A program made the position numbers and the translations under genes. The notes beneath the pieces are model-generated. The model ran no database searches. It saw only the letters and a list, made by a program, of their open reading frames with translations, and was not told the DNA's origin. Shown piece after piece: positions 43,783 through 52,354 of a stretch of 64,000 nt of DNA. Positions within the stretch are counted from its first letter, which is position 1. The number at the start of each line of letters is the position of its first letter. The DNA comes from Imtechella halotolerans (GTDB lineage: Bacteria > Bacteroidota > Bacteroidia > Flavobacteriales > Flavobacteriaceae): NCBI RefSeq assembly GCF_028743515.2, contig NZ_CP117969.2:2637501-2701500 (forward strand), read 5' to 3'.

Positions 43783-44753
43783 ACGGAACGATTCATGAGG
43801 CTAGTTCCAAAGTCACGAAGAATGTTTTTTTGGCTATCTGCAATGGATAAAGTATCTAATACTTCAAACGCGATTGTTGTATAGCGTGAAATTTCAGTCC
43901 TTGCGAAATCTGCCGCGCCACTTGTTTGGAAAAGCTCTTTAACTCGGGTGATTTTCTCTGAAGCATCATTAGGGTGAATATCAAATAAATGTATTAGCTG
44001 TTGTCTATCTGCTTCTTCAAGAAGCTCACAGGCTTTAAGGTAGAGGAGGGTTTTTTTATTTTCAATTATGTCCCCACCTATTTGTTTTCCAAAAGTTTCA
44101 GGGTTGCCAAAGGCATCTAAATAATCATCTTGAATTTGGAACGCAATACCTAGATTAAGACCGAAGTTATAAATTGCTTCTTGATTTTTTTTGGAGGTAC
44201 CGGCTATAATAGCTCCCATTTTCAGAGCAGCTGCTACCAGGACTGCGGTTTTGTATTTTATCATTTGAAGGTATTCAGCAATGGTTACATCTGTACGAGA
44301 CTCGAAATCTACATCGTATTGCTGTCCTTCACAGACCTCAATAGCAGTTTTACTAAATAGTTTAGACAATTGCGCGAAAGTATCAGCTTCATAGGATTCA
44401 AGCAATTGGTAAGCCATAATAAGCATGGCATCTCCAGATAGGATTCCTGTATTTATATCCCATTTTTCATGTACGGTAGGTTTCCCTCTACGTAATGGAG
44501 CTCCATCCATTATATCGTCATGTACCAGAGAGAAATTATGAAAAACTTCAATAGCCAAGGCTGCATCAAGGGCTTTTTCTGATTGTCCTCCAAAAATATC
44601 CGCGCTCATGAGACTTAGTATTGGACGGAGTCGTTTTCCACCCAATTGCAGAATGTATTCAATAGGCTCGTATAAATTCCGAGGTTCTTTTTGAGAAATT
44701 TTGCTAGAAAGATGCATCAAAAATGCATTTTGGTAGTCTTCTAAATGAGCCAT
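43779..44753 (-). CDS. polyprenyl synthetase family protein
   Basis: A 324-residue trans-prenyltransferase that elongates allylic diphosphates with isopentenyl diphosphate. The first Asp-rich motif is D79-D80-IM-D83 (HDDIMDGAPLRRG), the second is QIQDDYLDAFG (about 206-216), and GGKRLRP is at 38-44. The chain-length-determining positions before the first motif (EVFHNFSLVHDD) have Phe at several sites, which suggests a short or medium product such as geranylgeranyl diphosphate, but this is not firm. The stop overlaps the stop of the convergent TonB receptor by four bases. Confidence 0.88.
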   Translation of the reverse strand: MAHLEDYQNAFLMHLSSKISQKEPRNLYEPIEYILQLGGKRLRPILSLMSADIFGGQSEKALDAALAIEVFHNFSLVHDDIMDGAPLRRGKPTVHEKWDINTGILSGDAMLIMAYQLLESYEADTFAQLSKLFSKTAIEVCEGQQYDVDFESRTDVTIAEYLQMIKYKTAVLVAAALKMGAIIAGTSKKNQEAIYNFGLNLGIAFQIQDDYLDAFGNPETFGKQIGGDIIENKKTLLYLKACELLEEADRQQLIHLFDIHPNDASEKITRVKELFQTSGAADFARTEISRYTTIAFEVLDTLSIADSQKNILRDFGTSLMNRSV

Positions 44754-44840
44754 TATTTTTTTTGGCTAAAATACCATAATTCTAAGGAAATGGAAAGTGA
44801 CCATGTGCGTTAAATTATTGTAAAAACTTTGGAAACTATT

Positions 44841-44871
44841 TTTGTGTTTAAAGTTTCCTGTTGTACATTTG
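44841..44871 (+). promoter_or_regulatory. consensus promoter upstream of the RND-operon tetR
   Basis: TTTG (44841-44844), 19 bases, TACATTTG (44864-44871): an exact Bacteroidetes promoter. It is 123 bases before the GTG start of tetR, giving a leader of about 115 bases. Confidence 0.7.
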
Positions 44872-44994
44872 CACTTGCATAAATTTAAAAGAATTGTAAG
44901 GCAATAGAACAAATCAATGCTCTCATTGCAACGAAACAAAAAATGTCTAGTGCTTTAATGATTTAATTTTTAGGTAAATATTGAATTTTAACAA

Positions 44995-45600
44995 GTGAAA
45001 GAAAAAATTTTACAATATGCGGCTGATAAATTTCTAAGTCATGGTTTCAAAAGTGTAACCATGGATGATATTGCATCGGAAATGGGTGTGTCAAAAAAAA
45101 CTTTATATCAGCATTTTAGTAATAAAACAGCATTAGTTAAGGAGACGGTTACTTTTGTGATGAGCAATATTAACTGCAACATAGATTTGCTCAGACAGGA
45201 AGGGATCAATCCTATTAGTGAGTTATTTAAAGTGATTTCCTTAGTCCAACATACCTTGAAGGATGAGAAGAGTTCACCTCAATTTCAACTTATGAAATAT
45301 TATCCTAAGATTTATAATGCGGTTAGACAAGAACAGTTTTTTATCATTGAACAATGTATAGGGGATAATATCAGAAGGGGTATTCAGCAGGGGATATATA
45401 GAGAAGATGTTGATATTTCATTGGCAACACGATTTTATTTCAACGGAATGATGGAATTAAAAAACAGTGATATTTTTTCACCTCAACAATATCACATGCC
45501 TGTACTTATGACCTCCTTTTTAGAGTATCATGTACGGGCTATTGCTACAAGCAAGGGAGTTAAAATTTTGGAGGATATATTAAAAGAACGAGAATCATAA
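44995..45600 (+). CDS. TetR/AcrR family regulator of the RND efflux operon
   Basis: A 201-residue repressor with an N-terminal TetR helix-turn-helix: ILQYAADKFLSHGFKSVTMDDIASEMGVSKKTLYQHFSNK (placed at about 4-44). The start is GTG at 44995; no upstream ATG in frame is available. The C-terminal domain is not diagnostic. It is followed after 25 bases by tolC, adaptor and RND pump genes, which it probably represses. No clear palindrome was found around its promoter. Confidence 0.87.
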   Translation: MKEKILQYAADKFLSHGFKSVTMDDIASEMGVSKKTLYQHFSNKTALVKETVTFVMSNINCNIDLLRQEGINPISELFKVISLVQHTLKDEKSSPQFQLMKYYPKIYNAVRQEQFFIIEQCIGDNIRRGIQQGIYREDVDISLATRFYFNGMMELKNSDIFSPQQYHMPVLMTSFLEYHVRAIATSKGVKILEDILKERES

Positions 45601-45625
45601 TAAATACATCAATCAATAAACCAGT

Positions 45626-46957
45626 ATGAAAAAACGCTTGATTATGACACTATTTATTGGTGTCTCTATAAGTTCTATGGCGCAGCAGCAGTATAGTTTT
45701 TCGCTAGAAGAGGCTGTGACTTATGCCTTGGAAAACAATCGGTCAGCTAAAAATGCAGAACTCGATGTTGAGGCGGCTAAAAAACAGAAATGGGAGACTA
45801 CATCTATGGGGCTACCACAAATTAGCTTAAATGCAGATTATAATCATTTTTTAAAACAGCAAGTTTCACTAATTCCTGCAGAATTTTTCGGTGGAAATCC
45901 TGGTGAGTTTGCGGAAGTTGTATTCGGTACTAAGCAAAGTGCATCCGCAACGGCCACTCTTAACCAATTACTTTTCGATGGGTCCTATTTAGTCGGATTA
46001 CAATCGGCTAAGGTTTTTCTTGAAATTTCAAAGAATGCTAAGATTAAAACAGATTTAGAGGTTAGAAAATTGGTAGTTAATGCATATGCAAACGTGTTGC
46101 TAGCAGAAGAAACAATTGCTGTATTGGAAGGTAATAAGGCAATTTTAGAACGCAATGTTTCTGAAACTCAGAAAATAGTTGAAAATGGTTTTGCAGAAGA
46201 AGAGAATGTAGAACAATTGCAAATAACATTGGCTAATATTTCCAATTCACTTAATAATACTCGGCGACTTCACACGCTTTCTATAAAAATGTTCAATATT
46301 ACTTTAGGGCTGCCATTGGATGAAAAGGTTGCACTTAAAGATAATCTAAACAACTTAGTACTTATAAATGCCAATTCGGATTTATTAGAAAGTGAGTTGA
46401 TTATAGAAGAAAATATTGACTATAAAATTGCTGAGAACAATAAACGCTCTCAAGAGTTGCTCCTTAAATACGAAAAAACCAAAGCTTTACCTACATTAAA
46501 TGCGTTTCTTAATGGGGGCTATCAAGGGTATAGTAATGAATTTACATTTTTTGATAGGGATCAAAAATGGTTTGGTACTTCTTTATTTGGTTTAAGTATG
46601 AATGTTCCGATTTTTAGTTCGCTTGGAAGGACTGCCCGTACTCAACGAGCTAAAATTGAATTTGAAAAAGCTAAAACCGATTTGACTGAAGCGGAGCAAA
46701 AAATTCAATTACAATTTCAAGCTGCCAAAAGTGATTACCAGTTTTCAATAGAACAGTACCAAACGTTAAAGAAAAACCTAGAATTGGCAGAAAGAATTGA
46801 ATATAAAAATCAGATTAAATATTCCGAAGGATTGGCCAGTAGTTTTGATTTAAGACAGGCACAAACCCAACTTTATGCAGCTCAGCAGGAATACCTTCAA
46901 TCCATTGTTGAGGTGCTTCTTAAAAAGGAAGAACTTAATGCAATCATTAATAACTAA
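45626..46957 (+). CDS. TolC family outer membrane protein (RND operon)
   Basis: A 443-residue outer-membrane channel. A signal peptide (1-19, SISSMAQQQ) precedes YSFSLEEAVTYALENNRSAKNAELDVEAAKKQ, and the two helical TolC repeats follow, with the motif LNQLLFDGSYLVGLQSAK and the second-half LSMNVPIFSSLGRTARTQRAK. It is the exit duct for the RND pump encoded downstream; the adaptor gene begins 13 bases after its stop. Confidence 0.88.
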   Translation: MKKRLIMTLFIGVSISSMAQQQYSFSLEEAVTYALENNRSAKNAELDVEAAKKQKWETTSMGLPQISLNADYNHFLKQQVSLIPAEFFGGNPGEFAEVVFGTKQSASATATLNQLLFDGSYLVGLQSAKVFLEISKNAKIKTDLEVRKLVVNAYANVLLAEETIAVLEGNKAILERNVSETQKIVENGFAEEENVEQLQITLANISNSLNNTRRLHTLSIKMFNITLGLPLDEKVALKDNLNNLVLINANSDLLESELIIEENIDYKIAENNKRSQELLLKYEKTKALPTLNAFLNGGYQGYSNEFTFFDRDQKWFGTSLFGLSMNVPIFSSLGRTARTQRAKIEFEKAKTDLTEAEQKIQLQFQAAKSDYQFSIEQYQTLKKNLELAERIEYKNQIKYSEGLASSFDLRQAQTQLYAAQQEYLQSIVEVLLKKEELNAIINN

Positions 46958-46970
46958 ACAACCATTCATC

Positions 46971-48134
46971 ATGAAAAAACAATATAGCTTATTAGTCCTT
47001 TCATTGCTTTTAATGGCATGTGGAAGTGATAAGAAGAAATCAGTTTCCGATATTATCGAAAATGGCAATTTGGAAGAATTACGATTTAAAAGAGCTGAAT
47101 TAGTATCAGACTCAGATGTATTATTAAATGATATTGCTTCTATCGATAAAGCAATTGCTGAACTTGATACCGTCCATAAATTAGCACTTATTACCACCTT
47201 TAAAGTGAAGGATACGCTTTTTAATCATTACTTAGAGTTACAGGCAACTGTTCAAACTAAGGAAAACATTTTGTTAAATGCAGAATATGGAGGGGTGTTA
47301 CAGCAAATTTATGTTACTAAAGGGCAACAAGTCCGTCAGGGGCAATTACTAGCTAAGATAGATGATGGAGGATTAAGCCAACAGTTAGCTCAATTACAAA
47401 TTCAAGCAGATTTATCAAAAACTACTTATGAGCGCCAAGCAAAACTTTGGTCACAAAAGATAGGCTCTGAAATGCAATATTTACAAGCAAAATCAAATTT
47501 TGAAGGGCAACAAAAGGCTGTAGTGCAGCTTCAACAACAATTGGCTAAAACGACACTTACGGCTCCATTTTCAGGTACAATAGATGACATTATAATAGAA
47601 CGTGGTAATGTGGTAGCACCTGGCATGGCTATTATGCGACTTGTTAATTTACGTAATATGTATTTAGAGGCCGATGTTCCAGAGAGTTATATAGCTAATG
47701 TCCGCAAAGGAACTGAAGCTTTGGTTGATATCCCTACATTGCCTGAGACTCTAGTTACGACTATTAATCAAGTAGGAAATTACATTAATCCAAATAACCG
47801 TTCCTTTAAAATTGAGGTTCTGTTGTCAAATAAAGAAGGGCTTATTAAGCCAAATCTTACAGCTAAAGTGAAAATTAAAGATTACAGTAATCCAAATGCA
47901 ATGCTTATTCCATTAAGTGTTATATCTGAGAATGCGGATGGTGAACAATATGTGTATTTGGCTAAGGATAACGGTGAAAATGTGTATGCATTAGCTACAA
48001 GAGTGATTATTGAGACAGGTAAGGCTCAAGGTGATTTCATTGAGGTAGTTAATGGAATAAAGGTAGGTGATGCCATTATATATGAAGGTGCTCGTACTGT
48101 TAAAGAAGGACAAAAAGTATCGGTTTTAAACTAA
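46971..48134 (+). CDS. efflux RND transporter periplasmic adaptor subunit
   Basis: A 387-residue membrane-fusion lipoprotein. The signal MKKQYSLLVLSLLLMAC has its lipobox Cys at 17. A coiled-coil-prone stretch (about 25-70) comes before the lipoyl half AEYGGVLQQIYVTKGQQVRQGQLLAKID (about 103-130), then a helical hairpin, the second lipoyl half APFSGTIDDIIIERGNVVAPG (about 202-222), beta-barrel and membrane-proximal domains. The ATG at 46971 is preferred to an overlapping upstream start because it begins the signal peptide. It bridges TolC and the RND permease six bases downstream. Confidence 0.9.
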   Translation: MKKQYSLLVLSLLLMACGSDKKKSVSDIIENGNLEELRFKRAELVSDSDVLLNDIASIDKAIAELDTVHKLALITTFKVKDTLFNHYLELQATVQTKENILLNAEYGGVLQQIYVTKGQQVRQGQLLAKIDDGGLSQQLAQLQIQADLSKTTYERQAKLWSQKIGSEMQYLQAKSNFEGQQKAVVQLQQQLAKTTLTAPFSGTIDDIIIERGNVVAPGMAIMRLVNLRNMYLEADVPESYIANVRKGTEALVDIPTLPETLVTTINQVGNYINPNNRSFKIEVLLSNKEGLIKPNLTAKVKIKDYSNPNAMLIPLSVISENADGEQYVYLAKDNGENVYALATRVIIETGKAQGDFIEVVNGIKVGDAIIYEGARTVKEGQKVSVLN

Positions 48135-48140
48135 GAAATA

Positions 48141-51100
48141 ATGAGTAGTAAGACCAATAAAGAATTCAAGCTCGCCTCATGGGCTATTGATAATAAAAAT
48201 ACCATCTATGTGATGATGGGGTTATTCTTCGTGGTTGGACTTTCTGCATATTTTAATATGCCAAGAGAAAGCTTTCCAGAAGTAAAAGAAACTAAAATAT
48301 ATATAAGTACACCTTTTCCTGGCAATACCGCAGAGGATATAGAGCGTCTCATAGTAGACCCGTTAGAAGATCGATTAAAAAACGTAAGCAATGTGGTGGA
48401 GGTTACCTCTACCTCTCAAGAAGATTACGGGATTATTATCGTTGAATTCGATGAGAACATTTCTGTGGATGCAGCAAAACAAAAGGTAAAAGATGAAGTG
48501 GACGGTGAAAAAGCAAGTGAAGATTGGCCTACTTTCAATGACGCTAAAGTTGAGCCAAATGTATTTGACTTAAATTTTTCGGAAGAGTTTCCGATTCTTA
48601 ATATCAATATTTCGGGTGATTATCCCGTATATAAGCTTAAAGAATTTGCGGAATATTTGGAAGACGAGATAGAAGCGCTACCTGAAATTAAGCAAGCCGA
48701 TATTCGAGGTGCTCAGGAAAAAGAAGTCGAGGTTGCAGTTGACATTTATAAAATGATGGCTGCCAAAGTGAGTTTTGATGATATTATTAATGCGATAAGA
48801 GGTGGAAATGTAACTATGTCCGCTGGTAATATGATTGCTAGTGGTCAAAGACGTACCATCCGTATTTTAGGAGAAATAACAAAACCCACTGATTTAGAAA
48901 ATTTTGTGGTTAAATCCCAAGATGGAGCTGTTTACCTTAAGGATTTGGCTCAAGTTACATTTAAGGATAAGGATAAAACCACCTACGCTCGTGAGTTAGG
49001 ACAGGGAGTAGTGATGTTGGATGTGAAAAAGAGAGCCGGGAAAAATATGGTTGAAGCCGCGGAAAAGATAAATGCTATTGTTGAAAAAGCAAAAACAGAT
49101 GTTTTTCCAGGTAATTTATCAGTGACAATAGCTAATGACCAATCAGCCAAGACGATCAACCAAGTAGATGATTTGGTGAATAATATCATATTTGGAATTA
49201 TTTTGGTGGTTACAGTATTAATGTTTTTCCTTGGCTTTAGAAATGCATTGTTCGTAGGGTTTGCTATTCCCATGTCTATGTTTATGTCATTTATGATTCT
49301 TAATGCACTTGGATATACACTTAATACAATGATTCTCTTTGGTCTTATCATGGGACTAGGTATGCTCGTTGATAATGGTATTGTGGTTGTAGAAAATGTA
49401 TATAGACTCATGGATAAGGAAGGGATGAGTCGTATTGAGGCGGCCAAAAAAGGAATTGGTGAAATTGCCTATCCTATTATTATATCTACGTTAACAACAG
49501 TCGCAGCATTTGTGCCACTGGGAATGTGGCCAGGGGTGATGGGAGAATTCATGATATTTTTTCCAATTACACTTTCTGTGGTATTAGGGTCTTCACTTTT
49601 TGTAGCTATTTTTATTAATTCCATGATGGTTTCTCAATTTATGGAAGTTGGTGATAAGGAACTTACTAAAAAACAATTAATACGCTTATCTGTCATTTTA
49701 GGTGTAGTGGGTGTTTTTGTTTTGATATTTGGTGGTGAAATGAGTGGACTGGGAAGTCTTATGTTAGTGACGGCTGTGATGTTTTGGGTATATAAGTACG
49801 TATTGAAGAAAATGGCAGTTCGTTTTCAAAACGGGTTATTAGTAAGGATGGAAGAGGCTTATGAGCGATCACTACGTTTTGCCCTTAAGGGGAAAGTACC
49901 TTATTTATTAGTAGGAGGAACTGTTTTATTGTTAGTGGTTGCTATGATGGCCTTTGGCGCTTCTATAGAAAAAGGACGTACCGAAGTAAACTTTTTTCCA
50001 GATAATAAGCCTAACCAGATTATTGTTTATATTGAATATCCTCAAGGGACCGATATAGAAAAAACAAATCTTATTACAAAGGATATAGAAAAAAGGGTGT
50101 ACGCGGTATTAAATGATGATCAGTATCTTGATGGCTCCTATAATTTCATGGTAGAATCAGCTGTTTCTCAGGTAGGAGAAGGTGCAGGGAATCCATTTAC
50201 TGATGGGGGTTCCTCTGCTGAGATGCCTCATCGTGGAAAAATTACTGCTACTATGAGGGAGTATAAATTTCGAAGAGGAGAGGATTCCGAAGAAATGCGT
50301 GCAAAAGTGCAGCAGGCTCTTAAGGATATCTACCCAGGTGTAGCTATTTCTGTAGAGAAAGATGCAGTAGGCCCTCCAGTAGGATACCCAATTAATATTG
50401 AAATTACTGGTAAAGATTATACGGAGTTAATCGTTACTGCCGAGCGAATGCGTGATTTTATTAATGGTAAAAACATTCCAGGTATAGATGAACTTAAGAT
50501 TGACGTAAATAAGGATAAACCAGGAATGGAAGTAACTATCGACAGAGCTAAGGCAGGAGAGTTAGGAGTTTCTGCAGGACAAGTTGGTAATCAGTTGCGT
50601 CGTTCTATTTTTGGCGAAAAGGCAGGTACATTCAAAGAAGGGGGTGATGATTATGATGTGTACGTTCGATTTAATGAAGATAACAGATACAATCCTAGTG
50701 CATTATTTAATCAGAACATAACTTTTAGAGATCAAGCCACAGGAAAATTAAAGGAAATTCCAGTTTCTGCAGTGGCCTCACATAAAAATACCTCTTCATA
50801 CAGTGCAATTAAGCATAGGGATCTTAATAGGGTGGTTGTGGTATATTCTGCTTTATCTCCAGGGTATACGGATGCCGCTGCCATTGTGAAGCAAATTGAA
50901 GCTGAAATGCGGACATTTGATGCCCCAAATGACATTAAATTTGATTTCACGGGACAGATCGAAGAGCAAAATAAACAAATGTCATTTTTAATGGGGGCTT
51001 TGATGACTGGACTAGGATTAATCTTCTTTGTGTTAGTGTTTCAGTTTAATTCCATTATTAAACCTAGTATAATAATGGTTGCGGTATTCTTAAGTTTTAT

Positions 51101-51656
51101 TGGGGTTTTTCTTGGACTTATTCTAACTGGTTGGCCATTTGTAATTATGATGACAATGATGGGGATAATTTCCTTAGCGGGTATTGTAGTAAATAATGGT
51201 GTTGTGTTACTTGATTATACTCAGTTACTAATTGATCGTAAAAAAGAGGCTATGGGAATACCACTTTCTGCAAAGATTGCTAACAAATATGTAAATGAGG
51301 CAATTGTACAAGGAGGAAAGGCCCGTCTAAGACCAGTATTGCTTACCGCCATAACAACTGTTTTAGGCCTTATTCCTCTGGCTATAGGTTTTAACATAGA
51401 CTTCTTCTCATTGTTCGGATCATTTGATCCAAAAATTTACTTTGGGGGAGATAATGTTATTTTCTGGGGACCCCTAGCGTGGACAGTAATATTTGGGCTA
51501 ATTTTTGCTACGTTCTTAACCTTAATTGTAGTGCCAGTGCTTTTTTACCTATCTAATAAGTTTGTGAATAGGTTTGGTGATGTTTTCGGTGATGAAACAG
51601 AATCACCTGCATATGAGGAAGAAATTCCAATGCCAGAAATGTTACCTAAGAATTAA
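48141..51656 (+). CDS. efflux RND transporter permease subunit
   Basis: An inner-membrane pump of 1171 residues with the RND plan: helix 1 (about 18-36), a large periplasmic loop, helices 2-6, a repeat of this layout and a C-terminal tail. An insertion of about 60 residues with extra hydrophobic helices (VILGVVGVFVLIFGG through SLMLVTAVMFWVYKY) follows helix 6. In helix 4 the AcrB-type Asp pair reads VDNGIVVVENV, and in helix 10 the usual Lys region reads VVNNGVVLLDY, so the canonical proton relay is altered. The tail is acidic and ends EEEIPMPEMLPKN. Substrate is unknown; the TetR-TolC-adaptor context suggests export of toxic or hydrophobic compounds. Confidence 0.9.
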   Translation: MSSKTNKEFKLASWAIDNKNTIYVMMGLFFVVGLSAYFNMPRESFPEVKETKIYISTPFPGNTAEDIERLIVDPLEDRLKNVSNVVEVTSTSQEDYGIIIVEFDENISVDAAKQKVKDEVDGEKASEDWPTFNDAKVEPNVFDLNFSEEFPILNINISGDYPVYKLKEFAEYLEDEIEALPEIKQADIRGAQEKEVEVAVDIYKMMAAKVSFDDIINAIRGGNVTMSAGNMIASGQRRTIRILGEITKPTDLENFVVKSQDGAVYLKDLAQVTFKDKDKTTYARELGQGVVMLDVKKRAGKNMVEAAEKINAIVEKAKTDVFPGNLSVTIANDQSAKTINQVDDLVNNIIFGIILVVTVLMFFLGFRNALFVGFAIPMSMFMSFMILNALGYTLNTMILFGLIMGLGMLVDNGIVVVENVYRLMDKEGMSRIEAAKKGIGEIAYPIIISTLTTVAAFVPLGMWPGVMGEFMIFFPITLSVVLGSSLFVAIFINSMMVSQFMEVGDKELTKKQLIRLSVILGVVGVFVLIFGGEMSGLGSLMLVTAVMFWVYKYVLKKMAVRFQNGLLVRMEEAYERSLRFALKGKVPYLLVGGTVLLLVVAMMAFGASIEKGRTEVNFFPDNKPNQIIVYIEYPQGTDIEKTNLITKDIEKRVYAVLNDDQYLDGSYNFMVESAVSQVGEGAGNPFTDGGSSAEMPHRGKITATMREYKFRRGEDSEEMRAKVQQALKDIYPGVAISVEKDAVGPPVGYPINIEITGKDYTELIVTAERMRDFINGKNIPGIDELKIDVNKDKPGMEVTIDRAKAGELGVSAGQVGNQLRRSIFGEKAGTFKEGGDDYDVYVRFNEDNRYNPSALFNQNITFRDQATGKLKEIPVSAVASHKNTSSYSAIKHRDLNRVVVVYSALSPGYTDAAAIVKQIEAEMRTFDAPNDIKFDFTGQIEEQNKQMSFLMGALMTGLGLIFFVLVFQFNSIIKPSIIMVAVFLSFIGVFLGLILTGWPFVIMMTMMGIISLAGIVVNNGVVLLDYTQLLIDRKKEAMGIPLSAKIANKYVNEAIVQGGKARLRPVLLTAITTVLGLIPLAIGFNIDFFSLFGSFDPKIYFGGDNVIFWGPLAWTVIFGLIFATFLTLIVVPVLFYLSNKFVNRFGDVFGDETESPAYEEEIPMPEMLPKN

Positions 51657-51660
51657 CCAT

Positions 51661-51696
51661 AAAAAAACCCGAAGTCATGACTTCGGGTTTTTTTTA
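51661..51696 (+). terminator. terminator of the RND operon (also serves the opposite strand)
   Basis: AAAAACCCGAAGTC and GACTTCGGGTTTTT form a perfect 14-bp stem around AT, with A- and T-runs on either side. It lies between the RND gene and the convergent YwqK-like gene. Confidence 0.92.
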
Positions 51697-51705
51697 AAGT
51701 ATTTT

Positions 51706-52062
51706 TTATTGATTATTGCTTACTAAAGGTTGAGAGTTTTTCCACTGATTAACAGCAGCAATACGGCTATCATTGTAATCAACTTCACTTAAAATATCTT
51801 GGTTCCAAAAAAACCACTTACCAACTTTTACACCTGCATTGTATTGTCCAAGTGCTATTTTTTTACCTTGATTGTTATAAGCAATCCATTCTCCATGCGG
51901 TTTGCCATCTTTATAAAAACCTTGTTGCTGAACGGTACCATTTTCAAAATAATAAGTAGCTTTTATAAGAGTTCCTTCTTTTTCAAGAACAGGTTTTTGT
52001 TGAGCAGTAACGGCAATAACAAAGGCGAAAATAAAGGTTAGTGAAATTATTGAATTTTTCAT
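51706..52062 (-). CDS. exported MORN-repeat (YwqK-like) protein
   Basis: A 118-residue secreted protein. The signal peptide is residues 1-20 (ending VIAVTAQQ). The mature part has two MORN-like repeats, YYFENGTVQQQGFYKDGKPHGEW and YNNQGKKIALGQYNAGVKVGKW (each 20-23 residues, named by their ends), followed by WNQDILSEVDYNDSRI. Family members are often called YwqK antitoxin in annotation, but no toxin gene is adjacent and the protein is exported, so that name is not supported here. Function unknown. Confidence 0.75.
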   Translation of the reverse strand: MKNSIISLTFIFAFVIAVTAQQKPVLEKEGTLIKATYYFENGTVQQQGFYKDGKPHGEWIAYNNQGKKIALGQYNAGVKVGKWFFWNQDILSEVDYNDSRIAAVNQWKNSQPLVSNNQ

Positions 52063-52322
52063 AGCAGTATAGGTTTAAGGTACAACATTTAATTCATCTG
52101 TATAACAAATATACGATTTATTTACACTTAGTAAACTTTTAGGTAACATTAAATTAACATTGAAAATGTAATAAACATGTATTCAGTTATTTATAATCTT
52201 GTTTTGATTAAAAATTTAACATTGGCCATAGTATCATAGGGTATATAGTAAAGATTTGATATTTTTTTGGTATTCTACTTCGATTATCGCTATATCGGTG
52301 TCACTAGTTGTAGATATCTTTC
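52063..52322. other. intergenic region between the YwqK-like gene and aspS
   Basis: AT-rich, divergent-promoter space of about 290 bases. The aspS -7 element closes it at 52323. I find no other gene, palindrome or RNA structure that I can support. Confidence 0.45.
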
Positions 52323-52330
52323 TAAATTTG
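52323..52330 (+). promoter_or_regulatory. -7 element of aspS
   Basis: TAAATTTG matches TAnnTTTG, 25 bases before the ATG at 52355, and supports that start over the TTG at 52256. Confidence 0.55.
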
Positions 52331-52354
52331 CACTTCAATAAACGATTTAGAATC

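Noticed and set aside
44917-44958. 13-codon ORF in the RND tetR leader as a gene
   Set aside because: Too short and without supporting signals; kept only as a remark.
46875-46970. Earlier start of the RND adaptor overlapping tolC
   Set aside because: It would put 32 residues before the lipoprotein signal peptide.
48983-49447. 154-residue reverse frame inside the RND gene
   Set aside because: Shadow of a strongly supported gene, with no family features.
51706-52062. Toxin-antitoxin system suggested by the YwqK name
   Set aside because: The protein has a signal peptide and no toxin gene is next to it.
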